Shown: piece after piece, positions 51,162 to 60,998 of the stretch
How positions within the stretch are numbered: position 1 is the first letter of the stretch
Layout: every line of letters starts with the position of its first letter
Assembly: GCA_020466095.1 (NCBI GenBank)
Contig: CM035807.1
Location: 63,396,650 to 63,460,649, forward strand
Origin: Chlorops oryzae
Lineage: Eukaryota > Arthropoda > Insecta > Diptera > Chloropidae
Direction of reading: 5' to 3'
DNA: 64,000 bases
Made by a program: the position numbers and the translations under genes
Notes under the pieces: generated by a model
Databases searched by the model: none
Told to the model about the DNA's origin: nothing
Seen by the model: only the letters and a program-made list of their open reading frames with translations

Positions 51162-53857
51162 ATTTCCTAAAAATTTGTGCCTGGAATTCGAACGGGTTAT
51201 CCAAGCATAAGCTAGAAGTTCAGAATTTCTTAAATCAGGAAGAAGTTGACGTTATGCTTCTCTCTGAAACACATTTAACAAACAAAAATTTCTTCTCAAT
51301 CCCCGGGTATATATTTTATCAAACCAACCACCCAGATGGCAAGGCGCATGGAGGCACGGGTATACTTATTCGTAGAAGAATACAACATTTTATTCTAGAT
51401 TCTTACAGTTATGATTTCCTTCAGGCAACAACGCTTTGCGTAATAGTGAGAGGTAAAAATCTGGTTTTATCGGCGATTTATTGCCCACCTCGTTTTAGCA
51501 TAACCGAAAAAATGTTCTTAGACTTCTTTAAGACATTAGGTGATAAGTTCCTAGCAGCAGGAGACTATAATGCAAAGCACATTTTCTGGGGTTCCAGAAC
51601 GTGCAATCCTAAGGGTCAGCAATTATACAAGGCAATTATCAATAAAAACAATTCTCTAGACTTTGTATCTCCAAAACAGCCAACTTATTGGCCAACAGAT
51701 CTCCAAAAAATTCCAGACCTCTTAGATTTCGGAATAACTAAAGGTATTGCAAGAGAGCTTATTTCTGCAAAAGCAACAACCGACCTCTCCTCAGATCATT
51801 CCCCAGTTGTATTCGTTTTGAACAAATATCCGGAACCAGTAAAACGCCCACCCAGCTTAACAGATGCAGGCACAAATTGGTTAAAATACAAAAAGCACAT
51901 AAGTGCGCATATTCATACTAACTATAAAATTGAATGCATTGATCATATTGATGATGCCGTAACTGTTTTTAACTCTTATTTGGCATCAGCAGCGCAAAAA
52001 TCGACTCCTCATACTAAATATAGAACAAAACACGCCTTCTCTCATAGGGAAATTGAAAATCTCGTCGCAGAAAAACGAAGATTCAGGCGCGAATGGCAGC
52101 GGGTCCGTTCTCCGTTGGCCAAAAACAAGCTAAAAGAAGTAGAAAAAAAGCTAAGAGCAAGTTTAAATAGGGAGAAAGAATGTAAAACGCGCAACTTTGT
52201 CGAGAACCTTACGCCCAGAGGCTCAAATCGTAGTTCCTTGTGGCTGGCAAGCCGCTCTATGAAGACCCCAGTACAGAGTGAAACACCCGTTCGGTGTCTC
52301 AACAGTGGATGGGCGCGCTCAGATGAAGAGAAAGCTATGGTTTTTGCTTTGCACCTCAATAAGGTATTCCAACCGAATCCGAGCACTGCTGAGCATGTTC
52401 TCCCAACTTTGTCCGAAAACACTCGTAGAATTTCCATACAAATTAGTTCAAAAGAAATTGTCGGTATCATAAAAAATGAACTTGTCTGCAAAAAAGCCCC
52501 GGGACATGATCTTGTCACTCCAAAAATGTTAAAAAATATACCATTAGTAGCAGTACAGTTTTTAACAGTCTTATTTAATGCAATTATTGAGTTCAGCTAC
52601 TTCCCAAAAGATTGGAAACGGTCGGTTATTAAAATGGTGCCTAAGCCAGGAAAAGATGCTACCCAAACATCCTCTTATAGGCCAATTAGCCTCCTGCCTT
52701 GTCTCTCAAAGTTATTCGAAAAGTTACTCATAGCTAAATTAACACCTTATCTGCAAGAGCAGAACATTATCCCTCCACATCAAATCGGGTTTAGAAAACA
52801 ACACGGTACTATTGAACAGGTAAATCGGATTACAAATGAAATAAGACTTGCCTATGAAAATCGGGAGTACTGCTCTGCAGTATTCCTTGATGTGCAACAA
52901 GCGTTCGATAAAGTTTGGCATGACGGACTATTATACAAAATCAGAAGATTACTTCCCTTCAATTTTCACGCGATCTTTGAATCATACTTAAAACATAGAA
53001 CGTTTCAAGTAAGACATAACTCATTTATTACAAAAACCTTTCAAATAAACGCGGGAGTCCCCCAAGGGAGTGTTGTTGGGCCTTTTCTTTACCTTATATA
53101 CACAGCAGATATTCCAAATAACGATAGAATATTGATTTCAACATTTGCTGATGACACAGCGGTACTTAGTCGGCACAAGGACATAAGTATCGCAACTTCT
53201 CAGCTCCAAGATCACTTGAGCGAAATCCAAAGCTGGTTATCTAAATGGCGAATCAAAATTAATGAGCCTAAATGTCAACACATTAATTTCACGCTCAATA
53301 GAAAAGCTTCTCCAGACATTTTCCTTAATAATGTACGCATCCCACAATGTGAGGAAGTCACATATCTCGGTATTCATTTGGACAAAAGACTGACATGGCG
53401 TAAGCATATTGACCCCAAGAGAACCCAAATGAAGCTTAAAGCCAACAGCCTGCACTGGTTAATAAATAGCCGCTCTCCTCTAAAGCTTGAATATAAAATC
53501 CTTCTATACAACCAAGTTATAAAACCAATATGGGCGTATGGCTTACAATTGTATGGAAATGCCAGCTCTTCGAATATAGAAATCCTGCAAAGAGCACAGT
53601 CCAAGATCCTAAGGACTAAAACAGGAGCTCCTTGGTTTGTTTCGAATGAACGGATCCATAAAGAGCTCAACGTAGAACTGGTTAAAACAGAGTTCACCAA
53701 TATCAAAGAGAAATACTTCAATAAATTGCGCAGACATGTAAATCCACTTGCCCGTGGATTATCGAACACATCGTTCTCTTCGAGATTGAAAAGAAATGAC
53801 CGGCCAGCAATTATAAATCGTTCTACAGCAGCAGGTGCAATCCATGCACATCCATAA
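51158..53857 (+). CDS. Jk-C ORF2 (APE endonuclease and reverse transcriptase)
   Basis: 899 codons beginning inside the ORF1 stop (ATGA), so translation by termination-reinitiation is likely. The endonuclease nicks target DNA and RT copies the RNA there. Endonuclease residues: WNSNG (about 9), LSETHL (about 36), AAGDYNAKHIFWG (about 130-140), SDHSPV (about 213). RT: YRPISLLPCLSKLFEKLL, IGFRKQHGTIEQVNRI, VFLDVQQAFDKVWH (motif A, about 576), NAGVPQGSVVGPFLYLIY (motif B, about 633) and FADDTAVLS (catalytic, about 661). The thumb and C-terminal part end within the first 74-bp repeat (GAIHAHP). No RNase H. All catalytic motifs look intact. Confidence 0.93.
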   Translation: MNFLKICAWNSNGLSKHKLEVQNFLNQEEVDVMLLSETHLTNKNFFSIPGYIFYQTNHPDGKAHGGTGILIRRRIQHFILDSYSYDFLQATTLCVIVRGKNLVLSAIYCPPRFSITEKMFLDFFKTLGDKFLAAGDYNAKHIFWGSRTCNPKGQQLYKAIINKNNSLDFVSPKQPTYWPTDLQKIPDLLDFGITKGIARELISAKATTDLSSDHSPVVFVLNKYPEPVKRPPSLTDAGTNWLKYKKHISAHIHTNYKIECIDHIDDAVTVFNSYLASAAQKSTPHTKYRTKHAFSHREIENLVAEKRRFRREWQRVRSPLAKNKLKEVEKKLRASLNREKECKTRNFVENLTPRGSNRSSLWLASRSMKTPVQSETPVRCLNSGWARSDEEKAMVFALHLNKVFQPNPSTAEHVLPTLSENTRRISIQISSKEIVGIIKNELVCKKAPGHDLVTPKMLKNIPLVAVQFLTVLFNAIIEFSYFPKDWKRSVIKMVPKPGKDATQTSSYRPISLLPCLSKLFEKLLIAKLTPYLQEQNIIPPHQIGFRKQHGTIEQVNRITNEIRLAYENREYCSAVFLDVQQAFDKVWHDGLLYKIRRLLPFNFHAIFESYLKHRTFQVRHNSFITKTFQINAGVPQGSVVGPFLYLIYTADIPNNDRILISTFADDTAVLSRHKDISIATSQLQDHLSEIQSWLSKWRIKINEPKCQHINFTLNRKASPDIFLNNVRIPQCEEVTYLGIHLDKRLTWRKHIDPKRTQMKLKANSLHWLINSRSPLKLEYKILLYNQVIKPIWAYGLQLYGNASSSNIEILQRAQSKILRTKTGAPWFVSNERIHKELNVELVKTEFTNIKEKYFNKLRRHVNPLARGLSNTSFSSRLKRNDRPAIINRSTAAGAIHAHP

Positions 53858-54150
53858 ACTCAGCTTTCCTAGCTGATCGTCTACTCGGTGGGTGCACTCC
53901 ATGCACCCTTGCAATCCACGCACATTAATAAACTCAGCTTTCCTAGCTGATCGTCTACTCGGTGGGTGCACTCCATGCACCCTTGCAATCCACGCACATT
54001 AATAAACTCAGCTTTTCTAGCTGATCGTCTACTCGGTGGGTGCACTCCATGCACCCTTGCAATCCACGCACATTCATAAACTAAGCTTTCCTAGCTGATC
54101 GTCATCTCGGTGGGTGCACTCCATGCACCCTTGAAATCCACGCACAGCCT
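53836..54150 (+). repeat. 74-bp tandem repeat, four copies, at the Jk-C ORF2 3' end
   Basis: Period 74 (marker AGCTTT after AAACT at 53862, 53936, 54010, 54084). Each unit contains TCCTAGCTGATCGTC and GGTGGGTGCACTCCATGCACC, the latter able to form a hairpin. The first copy encodes the last codons of ORF2. Confidence 0.92.
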
Positions 54151-54405
54151 AGCTGCTTAAATCTTCATTTCCGCACCGCCAATATTACACGTGTTTCTTC
54201 ACACATCAGCAAAGCCCAGTTTTCGGTATCCGAGGCCCGCAATGAACTTATTACTAAGTCATAATCTTTTCAATTAAGAATATGCTTTGTGATTTGTAAT
54301 ATTGTCCAATTAGGTGTAAGATTTAAAAACTTATTGCTAGACTCCTATATTAGAGGAGTGATCCAATAAATAATAAAACGTTTCAAAAAAAAATATTAGG
54401 CATAT

Positions 54406-57400
54406 TCAGAAGTGATTATGTAGCGATAATTTAAACATTCACGCAGATATTTGTATAGGGCTGAATAACTGTGACCATTCATTATTTCTAAGAATTCAGA
54501 GAAGCTTAGCGAGGTTTTATTTAAATAATATTGTCTTATACGTTTGTAGATTGGGCAAACACCGACAATATGAAATGTGTTTTCTGGTTCATCAAGATTG
54601 CAGATTGTACAAAGCCCAAGAGTATTTGCTTTAAAAGCTTTGGCATTAATATTGAGTAATCCTCCTCTTGCCTTTAAAATTAAGCTCGTTGCAAAAGTAT
54701 TAAGACCGATGGATAGCAAAGGATCACTACTAAAGTTCAATAGACTGTAGCTGTCATGAAATTGGAATGATTTTGCTCTTTGTATATTCCACTTGTATTC
54801 TTTCAATTTTAAAGTTTCTGTGATTGTCACAAAGCTTTGAACATTTGTATTAATATTGAAGAGCGGAGATGTATCAATGCCGATATCCGAGCCAATAACT
54901 TCCCATTCTTTTGCCCAAAAAATCTTTTTCGCGATGATTTCCTTTCCCAATATTTTCGGTAGTCTGTCATTAGATAGAGACATTGCTTTCTTGATATAAT
55001 CAAAATGTAAGTGCAGCGTGTATAAGAACATTGAGTGCATACCAGTTTCAATGTGCAACATATACGTAGGGATGTTTTGGGGTAACAATAGTACTCTTTT
55101 TATGAAGAAACAATACAGTTTTTCTACTTCTTCATATCGTTTAAATCCCCGTACTGGAGAGCCGTAGAACATTATTGATCTGGAGGCTGCGTTGGAGATT
55201 TTTATTTTATTACGAATTGCGATGCTGGGATTTTTCAAATAACTCGACCACGCAGAATTTATTGCCATTTTCGAAACCGAGAGCTTTTCTTCCAGATGTT
55301 TTTTAAAAGATAAATTATAGTGCATGTTCATACCAAGGTATTTATAACAGGGCACTATTTCCAATTCTGTAGCACTTAGAGTGAAATTAGGTTGCCTGGG
55401 AAGACGAGGACCATTTCGGTATACTACAATCTTTGATTTGTCTATGTTAACAGTCAGGCTCCACCGTTGACAGTACGAGTGAAGGGCATCAATCATTTTT
55501 TGGAGATCAGAAGCGTTGTCTGATAGCAGGACCAGATCATCGGCGTATAGGAGAATTTTCACGTTTGACTTGTAGCATTTTTGTATAAATGTTTAAGGAT
55601 GCGAATAATTTTTGCCGATATTCCATATGTCGACAATTTCTGAAATAGAAGGCAATGCGGAATCTTGTCGAAAGCGCATTTCAGATCAACAAAAAATGCG
55701 TACGTAGACTTTCCAGAAAATTTATTTAGGTGGATTATGTTGGTAAGATTAAAGATGTTGTCCGTAGTGGAGTAACCTTTGCGAAATCCCGCTTGACACT
55801 CATTTACTACATTGCGCGATTCTATGAAGTGGTTTAAACGATTGTGAATGATGCCGGTAAAAATTTTGCTCATAGTGTCAATAAGCGATAAACCACGATA
55901 GTTCATTGGACTGTTTGGATCTCCTTTTTTAAATAACGGGATCAGGATCGAGTTACAAAAACTGGAAGGTATTTCTTCTCGAAGAAATATTTTATTCATA
56001 ACGTAGAGAATTTCATACAGAAAGCATGCAGGTGAATTTTTGTAGAACTCATACCCAATTCCGTCCTGTCCAGGTGCTTTGTTATCCTTTGCCTGATTTA
56101 AAAAACGTTTTAGTTCGCAGAATTCAAAAGGTGAGTCAAGAAATGGATCAACAAAATATGGCTCAGCCCAGATTGTTATCACAGTTGATTCGTCTGGCGT
56201 AAAAAGTTGAATGAAGTGATCCATAAAGTCGTCTGATTGCAGATTGCCTTTGACTACCGGTGCATTAGCCTTCAATGAGTTCGATATTTTCCACCACTCT
56301 TTGCTGCAGCATACATTGTTTAGTTTTTCAAGTGTTAGGTCTTGGAACAGTAGCTTTTTGTCACGAACTAATCTCTAAAATTTTCGTCTTGCTTGAAGAT
56401 ATTCTTGTCTGAAGATGGTCGAACTGTATTTTTTAAAGATATTGAGTTAAGTCAACATATTTTTGCGAGCGCGATAACATTGCCAATCAAACCATTCATT
56501 TTTTGGGTTAAAGGAAGTGTGCGTTGTACAGGAGTTGTTGGCTTCACGAATTTTATTTGAAACGATACCGACCGCCTCTTCTACTGAGATTGAGTTGTAG
56601 ATACTCTGTTCATAAGGGGTTGCTGCTAACCGTTCCGCATATATTACAGAGTTCTTGCTTTTCCATTTAAGTCTTTTGATTATAGGAGGTATACTGCTAG
56701 TGTTTTGGCTTTCATTACATGCCTTTAAAATTATGCATAATGGCATGTGATCAGAGTATGGTTTGAATTTGACGGAGAAATTTTCTACATATGGTAGTAG
56801 ACTGCAGGATGCAATTCCAAAATCAATTACGGACGAACCTACAGCTCCACAGAAGGTAAATTCACCTTTTTCATCACCTTGAGTCCTACCATTAAGTACA
56901 ATTCCTCCGATATTTTCTACCATATCCATTAATTTCATTCCGTTCGAATTAGACTTAGGATCCTTCGATATCCGATTCACAGTAAGAGCTGGCGTATGTT
57001 GTATTATATGTTGGCGCACAGTTTGGGCGTTGGAAATGCGAGCGTTTAAATCTCCAACAATTAGGAAGTTGACAGGGTTTAGCCTTAATAAGAAATTTTC
57101 TAGTTTATCAAAATCATTTGACCAACTTGAGCAATTTATGTATCTAGGGATTAAATTGAAAGTGGTGCCGTTTAATTTAGCTTCCAAAAAGGTGTCAGTG
57201 TCCATTGTAGTAAACTTCAGGCCGAATTTCTTTTCTAAAGATTTTTTGTATCCATATAAACAGCCTCCACTTGCTCGACCAAATCTAGTTACTTTTTTTT
57301 GCATTTACCCAATATAAGATATAATCTTTAAAATATGCATTGAAAATGTGTCTTTTATCTACTAAAACATGTGTTTCAAAGAGAAAGAAAATATCGAAAC

Positions 57401-57479
57401 TATTTATATATGAAAAGAAACTGCCAAAGTATGACTTATTATTTAAATTACAAACATTATAACTAATCAATCGGCACAC
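54406..57479 (-). pseudogene. LINE-E ORF2 (endonuclease and reverse transcriptase), broken, RT domain 4 deleted
   Basis: Endonuclease: ISYNVCNLNNKSYFG and FLFETHV (57285-57479); after a frameshift, LIVGDLNARI, DMVENIGGIVLNGRT, IDFGIASCSLL and YSDHMPLCI (56447-57304). RT: DNKAPGQDGIGYEF, ILIPLFKKGDPNSPMNYRGL, ECQAGFRKGYSTTDNIF and FFVDLKCAFDKIPH (motif A, 55559-56275). Then the sequence jumps at about 55560 directly to KILLYADDLVLLSDN (motif C), omitting the block with the QG motif, roughly 60 residues. The C-terminal CTICNLDEPENTFHIVGVC is a Cys/His cluster. Clade unassigned; the APE endonuclease and YADD place it in the CR1/jockey/I superfamily. Confidence 0.88.
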
Positions 57480-57725
57480 TTCGAATTGTTATTGATCCAC
57501 AGCATTTGCAGGTGCAGACTCCATTGTAACAGCCTGCTTGTTAGATTGTCTGAGTCCGACAGAATAATTTAGACGAGTATCTTGAAGCAGTTGGCGAAGA
57601 AATAACATAGCTTTAGTGTTATTTGCAGTTACTTGACCATTTCAGTACGTAAATTTCATATCGTCGATGAAGATGCAGAACTCTCCAAGGCGGACTTTAA
57701 CGCTTTGTGACGATTGACGAAGCGA

Positions 57726-58310
57726 TTAAGCAAATATTCGGAGGTTATATCGTACGTGTTGTTCATCTTTAGTATAGTCTTTTTGTATGAATATATTCGT
57801 GCCTTTCAGTTTATTTTTGGCGCTCAAGATGTTGGAAACTTGTCCTGCGGATGCTAAAGTAAAGCAATATGACCTATTAGAAGGTAGCTTTCTAGCTGAC
57901 AACAGATTAGAGTCAATCCTGAGAGTTGTGGTGCACAATGAAGCGAATTCCGTTTTTGCTTCAACTATATTGTTAGCATTAAGACCACTAACAACCAGGT
58001 TTGCACTGCGCGAGCGACGGTCCACTTGCTCTAGGCGAGATGAGAGAGCAGCAATCTCGTTTTTCAGTATAACGTTTTCTTGGCGTAGTTCTTGAATCTC
58101 AACTCGCAGTTCAGCAATGTCCGATATTTTGGCAACATTTTGGAGGTTTTCATCGAAGAGGGAACAGAGCTTATCCCATGAAAAAGTATTGTCAGAAGCC
58201 TTCGAGTTCATTGCTAAGTTCTGTTTTTTGTTCGGCGTATAATGTTTTTTGGCTAAGTTTGGTGACAATTCAGGCGAAGTTTCAAGTAGCGGGCGCTTAC
58301 TGTTACTCAT
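57726..58310 (-). CDS. LINE-E ORF1 (coiled coil plus RRM-like)
   Basis: RNA-binding ORF1 protein of a LINE. 194 codons: a Ser/Pro/Lys-rich N-terminus, a coiled coil around residues 65-100 (ELRVEIQELRQENVILKNEI), then a compact region (SANLVVSGLNANN to YTKDEQHVRYNLRIFA) typical of the RRM/C-terminal fold in L1- and CR1-type ORF1 proteins. No CCHC knuckle, which distinguishes it from the jockey-type ORF1s here. The frame is open; it stops 245 bp before ORF2 begins, so a frameshift may have cut off a C-terminal part. Confidence 0.75.
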   Translation of the reverse strand: MSNSKRPLLETSPELSPNLAKKHYTPNKKQNLAMNSKASDNTFSWDKLCSLFDENLQNVAKISDIAELRVEIQELRQENVILKNEIAALSSRLEQVDRRSRSANLVVSGLNANNIVEAKTEFASLCTTTLRIDSNLLSARKLPSNRSYCFTLASAGQVSNILSAKNKLKGTNIFIQKDYTKDEQHVRYNLRIFA

Positions 58311-58971
58311 TTGAAAGGAAAGAAAACTTGCATACTTTTCGGATGATTGATAATTTTTGCTTTAGTCGTGGGTGTAGAACTTTTATATGGTCACTCCAAT
58401 CAGCTGATGTTGTTTATTTTGCGCCAATATGAAGATTATGTAAAAGGCACTACAGAAAACGATCAAAACAGCGATGAGACTTTTACCTTAGGATTCCAGC
58501 AGTCCACGACCGAGACACCGTCACAACTCCAACAGCAGATGATGCTGGATACAATAATCAACCTTACTGATCACAATTTCCTCCGATAGGCTTTTGACTT
58601 AATAGAGTAATTACTATTTATTTAGCGCGCAGTCTCAAAGCACTTTCTCACTTTTCAGCGCTAGGGTTGCCAATCTAGGACTATTTTATTCAGCGTGCAT
58701 AATCGACCATGGGTTCTCCTATTGTATATTTGCGTCTTTGAAATCCATTGATGTAATAAAAGAGAACTTAACTGACAGGAAATATCTAATGGACCCCACA
58801 TTTAAAATTGTTCCTCGCGGATGCTATAAGCAAGTCTTAATTTTTATACCCAGCGTAAGCGGGGTATATTAGCTTTGTGCGAATCTTGTAACAGGGAGAA
58901 CTAAGCTCCGGAGATATAGACATATGTATATAGAAATGATGAGGATCAAAAACTGAATCGATTTAGGCATG

Positions 58972-59041
58972 TCCGTCTGTCCGTCCGTCCGTCTGTCCGT
59001 CTGTCCGTCCGTCTGTCCGTCCGTCTGTCCGTCCGTCCGTG
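58972..59041 (+). repeat. GTCY microsatellite of the DINE-1-like element
   Basis: About 17 units of GTCT or GTCC preceded by ATTTAGGCAT, the conserved core of dipteran mini-me/DINE-1 elements. Confidence 0.9.
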
Positions 59042-59289
59042 GTCGGATCTCCTCCGAAACGGCTGGACCAATCAAGTCGAAATTTGGCACACAGATATAT
59101 CGGGATCCTAGTATGATCCTAAGTAAAAATTGGAGACATCCGCCCACTGCCACGCCCACAAATGAATATAATGTGTTTTCAGTAAAATGCTTGTAACTGC
59201 GAACCACTCAACACATTCCATTGATATTTGGTGTACTGGTAAACTACGAAAAGGGACATTTCCTGGGAAAAAATGGACGCCGCCCTCCG

Positions 59290-60200
59290 TGAGCCACGCC
59301 CACAAATAAGGGCTTATCGTAACTTATGAAGTAAAAGGCGTATAAGCTTCAAATTTGCAACATAGGTTGACCAAGGCGAATGAAAGGTGTAGGAAAAAAA
59401 TTTATATGGCCCGCCCACTGCCACGCCCACAAATGGAGATTTTTCGTATCTTCCGAATTAATAGGCGTAGACGCTTCAAATTCGCCACATAGGTTGGCCA
59501 AGGCAAATGAAAGGTGTAGAAACAAAAATTTATGTAGCCCGCCCACTGCCACGCCCACAAATGAAGAATTTTCGTAACTTCCGAAGTAAAAGGCGTAGAA
59601 GCTTTAAATTCGCAACACAGGTTCACCAAGGCGAATGAAAGGTGTAGGACAAAATTTTAATTGGCTCGCCCACTGCCACGCCCACAAATGAAGATTTTTC
59701 GTAATTTCCGAAGTAAAAGGCGTACAAGCTTCAAATTCACAACATAGTTTCACCAAGGCGAATGAAAGATGCAGGTAAAAATTTTATGTGGCCCCCACTG
59801 CCACGCCCACTAATGAAGATTTTTCATAACTTCCGAAGTAAAAGGCGTAGAAGCTTCAAATTCGCAACATAGGTTCACCAAGGCGAATGAAAGGTGCAGG
59901 TAAAAATTTTATGCGCCTCCCCCCCACTGCCACGCCCACAAATGAAGATTTTTCGTAACTTCCGAAGTAAAAGGCGTAGATGCTTCAAATTCGCAACAAA
60001 GGTTCACCAAGGCGAATGAAAGGTGTAGGAAAAAATTTTAATTGGCCCGCCCACTGCCACGCCCACAAATAAAGATTTTTCGTAACTTCCAAAGTAAAAG
60101 GCGTAGAAGCTTCAAATTCGTAACATAGGTTCACCAAGGCGAATGAAAGGTGTAGGGAAATAATTTATGTTGCCCTCCCACTGCCACGCCCACAAATAGA
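59290..60200 (+). repeat. About 127-bp tandem repeat, seven units
   Basis: The marker CACTGCCACGCCCAC recurs at 59416, 59544, 59671, 59796, 59925, 60052 and 60179 (spacings 125-129). Confidence 0.92.
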
Positions 60201-60283
60201 GAAGCAAAACATAGTGCACTCATAATGGCGGGACGCTGGGTATTTGAAAGTCGGGCTTGACCGACTTTAGCTTTCTTTAGGAC

Positions 60284-60998
60284 TGTTGGAATCTAAGCAA
60301 GTAAAGCGCTCAGACGGGGTCGAGCGTATAAACGTTCCTTTATTCCAATGCTGAGGTATAGGAGACCAAGCGCTCAGACAGTGTCGAGCGTATAATAGTC
60401 CCTATATTTCCTTTTAAATAAAAGATTGTATCTAAGGTTTAATCCTTTTATTTAATGTTGGAATCCTTAGGTCTAAACAGAATTACTTATCCTAACTTGG
60501 AACTGCCCTATGCTTCCGACGTCGTGGCCCGTGGGTGAGTACGCTCGCAGAAGAAGTCCAAGTCCTGTTCCAGTTGTCGAAGCTTCGTTTATATAGGTCA
60601 ATATTGCTGATCTTGCAATATTGGAAATTCCCACTGTCCGCGATCGTCGTGGATTCTTCCCGAACACATTGCATAAGCTTGACCGCGACCTTTACCCGCA
60701 ATTGTACCAACATTGCCATATTGTTGTTGTTGCTACATGAAGCTATTCCGAGGTTCCTATTGCTTCTTTTGTAGTTGTTATTGTTGTTGCCAGCGATCGG
60801 ATTGCAATTGCGCATATGCTTATGTTCGTGCTGGTGTTGTTGTTGTAGTAGCCAAACTGTCTCTGTCAGCGGTTTTCGCTAGCCGCTGTTTTTCAGTAGT
60901 ATGGAATCACCTTGAAGTAGAAATTCATGAATGCAGGTCACTGCCTTTTGTTTGCCGTTTAAGGTGACCACATGTGAGTTTGGGAGAGACTCACAACA
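60284..60998 (-). repeat. 3' LTR of the gag-only element
   Basis: 715 bp starting TGTTGTGAGTC on the minus strand and ending TTCCAACA, with inverted tips TGTTG...CAACA. A polypurine tract adjoins at 60999-61012 (AAAGGGGGAGGGA on the minus strand). It contains CAA/TTG-rich stretches and, near its end, two similar phrases around ACGCTCGAC(A/C)C(T/C)GTCTGAGCGC. The 5' LTR would lie just beyond the right edge. Confidence 0.75.

Larger units (their letters stand above)
49277..54392 (+). mobile_element. Jk-C: full-length jockey-clade LINE, likely coding-competent
   Basis: 5116 bp flanked by the 13-bp duplication ATATTAGGCATAT at 49264-49276 and 54393-54405. The 5' terminus is CTGGCAACCC. Two uninterrupted ORFs overlap by ATGA. 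The 3' UTR has four 74-bp repeats, AATAAATAATAAAA and a short A tail (54385-54392). It inserted at the stop codon of LINE-E. The perfect duplication and open frames indicate recent arrival. Confidence 0.95.
49086..58678 (-). mobile_element. LINE-E: non-LTR retrotransposon with ATT-type tail, interrupted by Jk-C
   Basis: Flanked by the 12-bp duplication GACTATTTTATT at 49074-49085 and 58679-58690. Its 3' end (low coordinates) is a trinucleotide tail, AAT repeated on the minus strand (49086-49112). Its 5' end on the minus strand reads CTAGATTGGCAACCCTAGCGC. Jk-C (49277-54392) inserted at its ORF2 stop codon. Own length is about 4.46 kb. ORF1 is at 57726-58310 and ORF2 pieces at 54406-57479. Confidence 0.9.
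48588..58845 (+). pseudogene. FLYWCH/MULE-like transposase gene fragment split by LINE-E
   Basis: Left part 48588-49085: MDYEFIVAKKINSELLC, a frame change, then NGECVLA and DHDHGDEEDALSELKVKNSI (the His-x-His and trailing helix of a FLYWCH-type finger), then in another frame SYIVATASFQLERVWTNFGL and SRDAENPRLF. Right part 58691-58845: SACIIDHGFSYCIFASLK, NLTDRKYLMDPTFKIVPRG and CYKQVLIF. The DGTFK-x-VP-x(3-5)-KQL pattern is the start of the Mutator-like transposase catalytic domain, with DGTF read here as DPTF. Collapsing LINE-E and one copy of its 12-bp duplication joins the two parts in frame. The DINE-1-like element truncates it at 58844. Confidence 0.65.
58844..60283 (+). mobile_element. 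DINE-1/INE-1-like element, copy 2, with central tandem repeats
   Basis: The left end TATACCCAGCGTAAGCGGGG pairs with the right end ACGCTGGGTATTTG, the subterminal inverted repeat of this Helitron-like class, followed by a short stem (AAAGTCGGGCTTGACCGACTTTAG) and CTTTCTTTAG. A GTCY microsatellite lies at 58972-59041, and about seven units near 127 bp at 59290-60200 each hold CACTGCCACGCCCACAAAT and GGCGTAGAAGCTTCAAATTC. No coding. It interrupts the MULE-like gene, without an evident target duplication, as expected for Helitrons. Confidence 0.8.

Noticed and set aside
58347..58589. 80-codon plus-strand frame with a Gln/Thr-rich end
   Set aside because: Falls inside the 5' UTR of LINE-E as bounded by its target duplication; no homologue recognised.
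58869..59207. Frames with repeated PSVCPSV or TDGQTDGQ peptides
   Set aside because: Produced by the GTCY microsatellite of the DINE-1-like element.
60535..60967. Leu/Ser- and Cys-rich frames in the LTR
   Set aside because: Translations of TTG/CAA-rich LTR sequence, without matching features.
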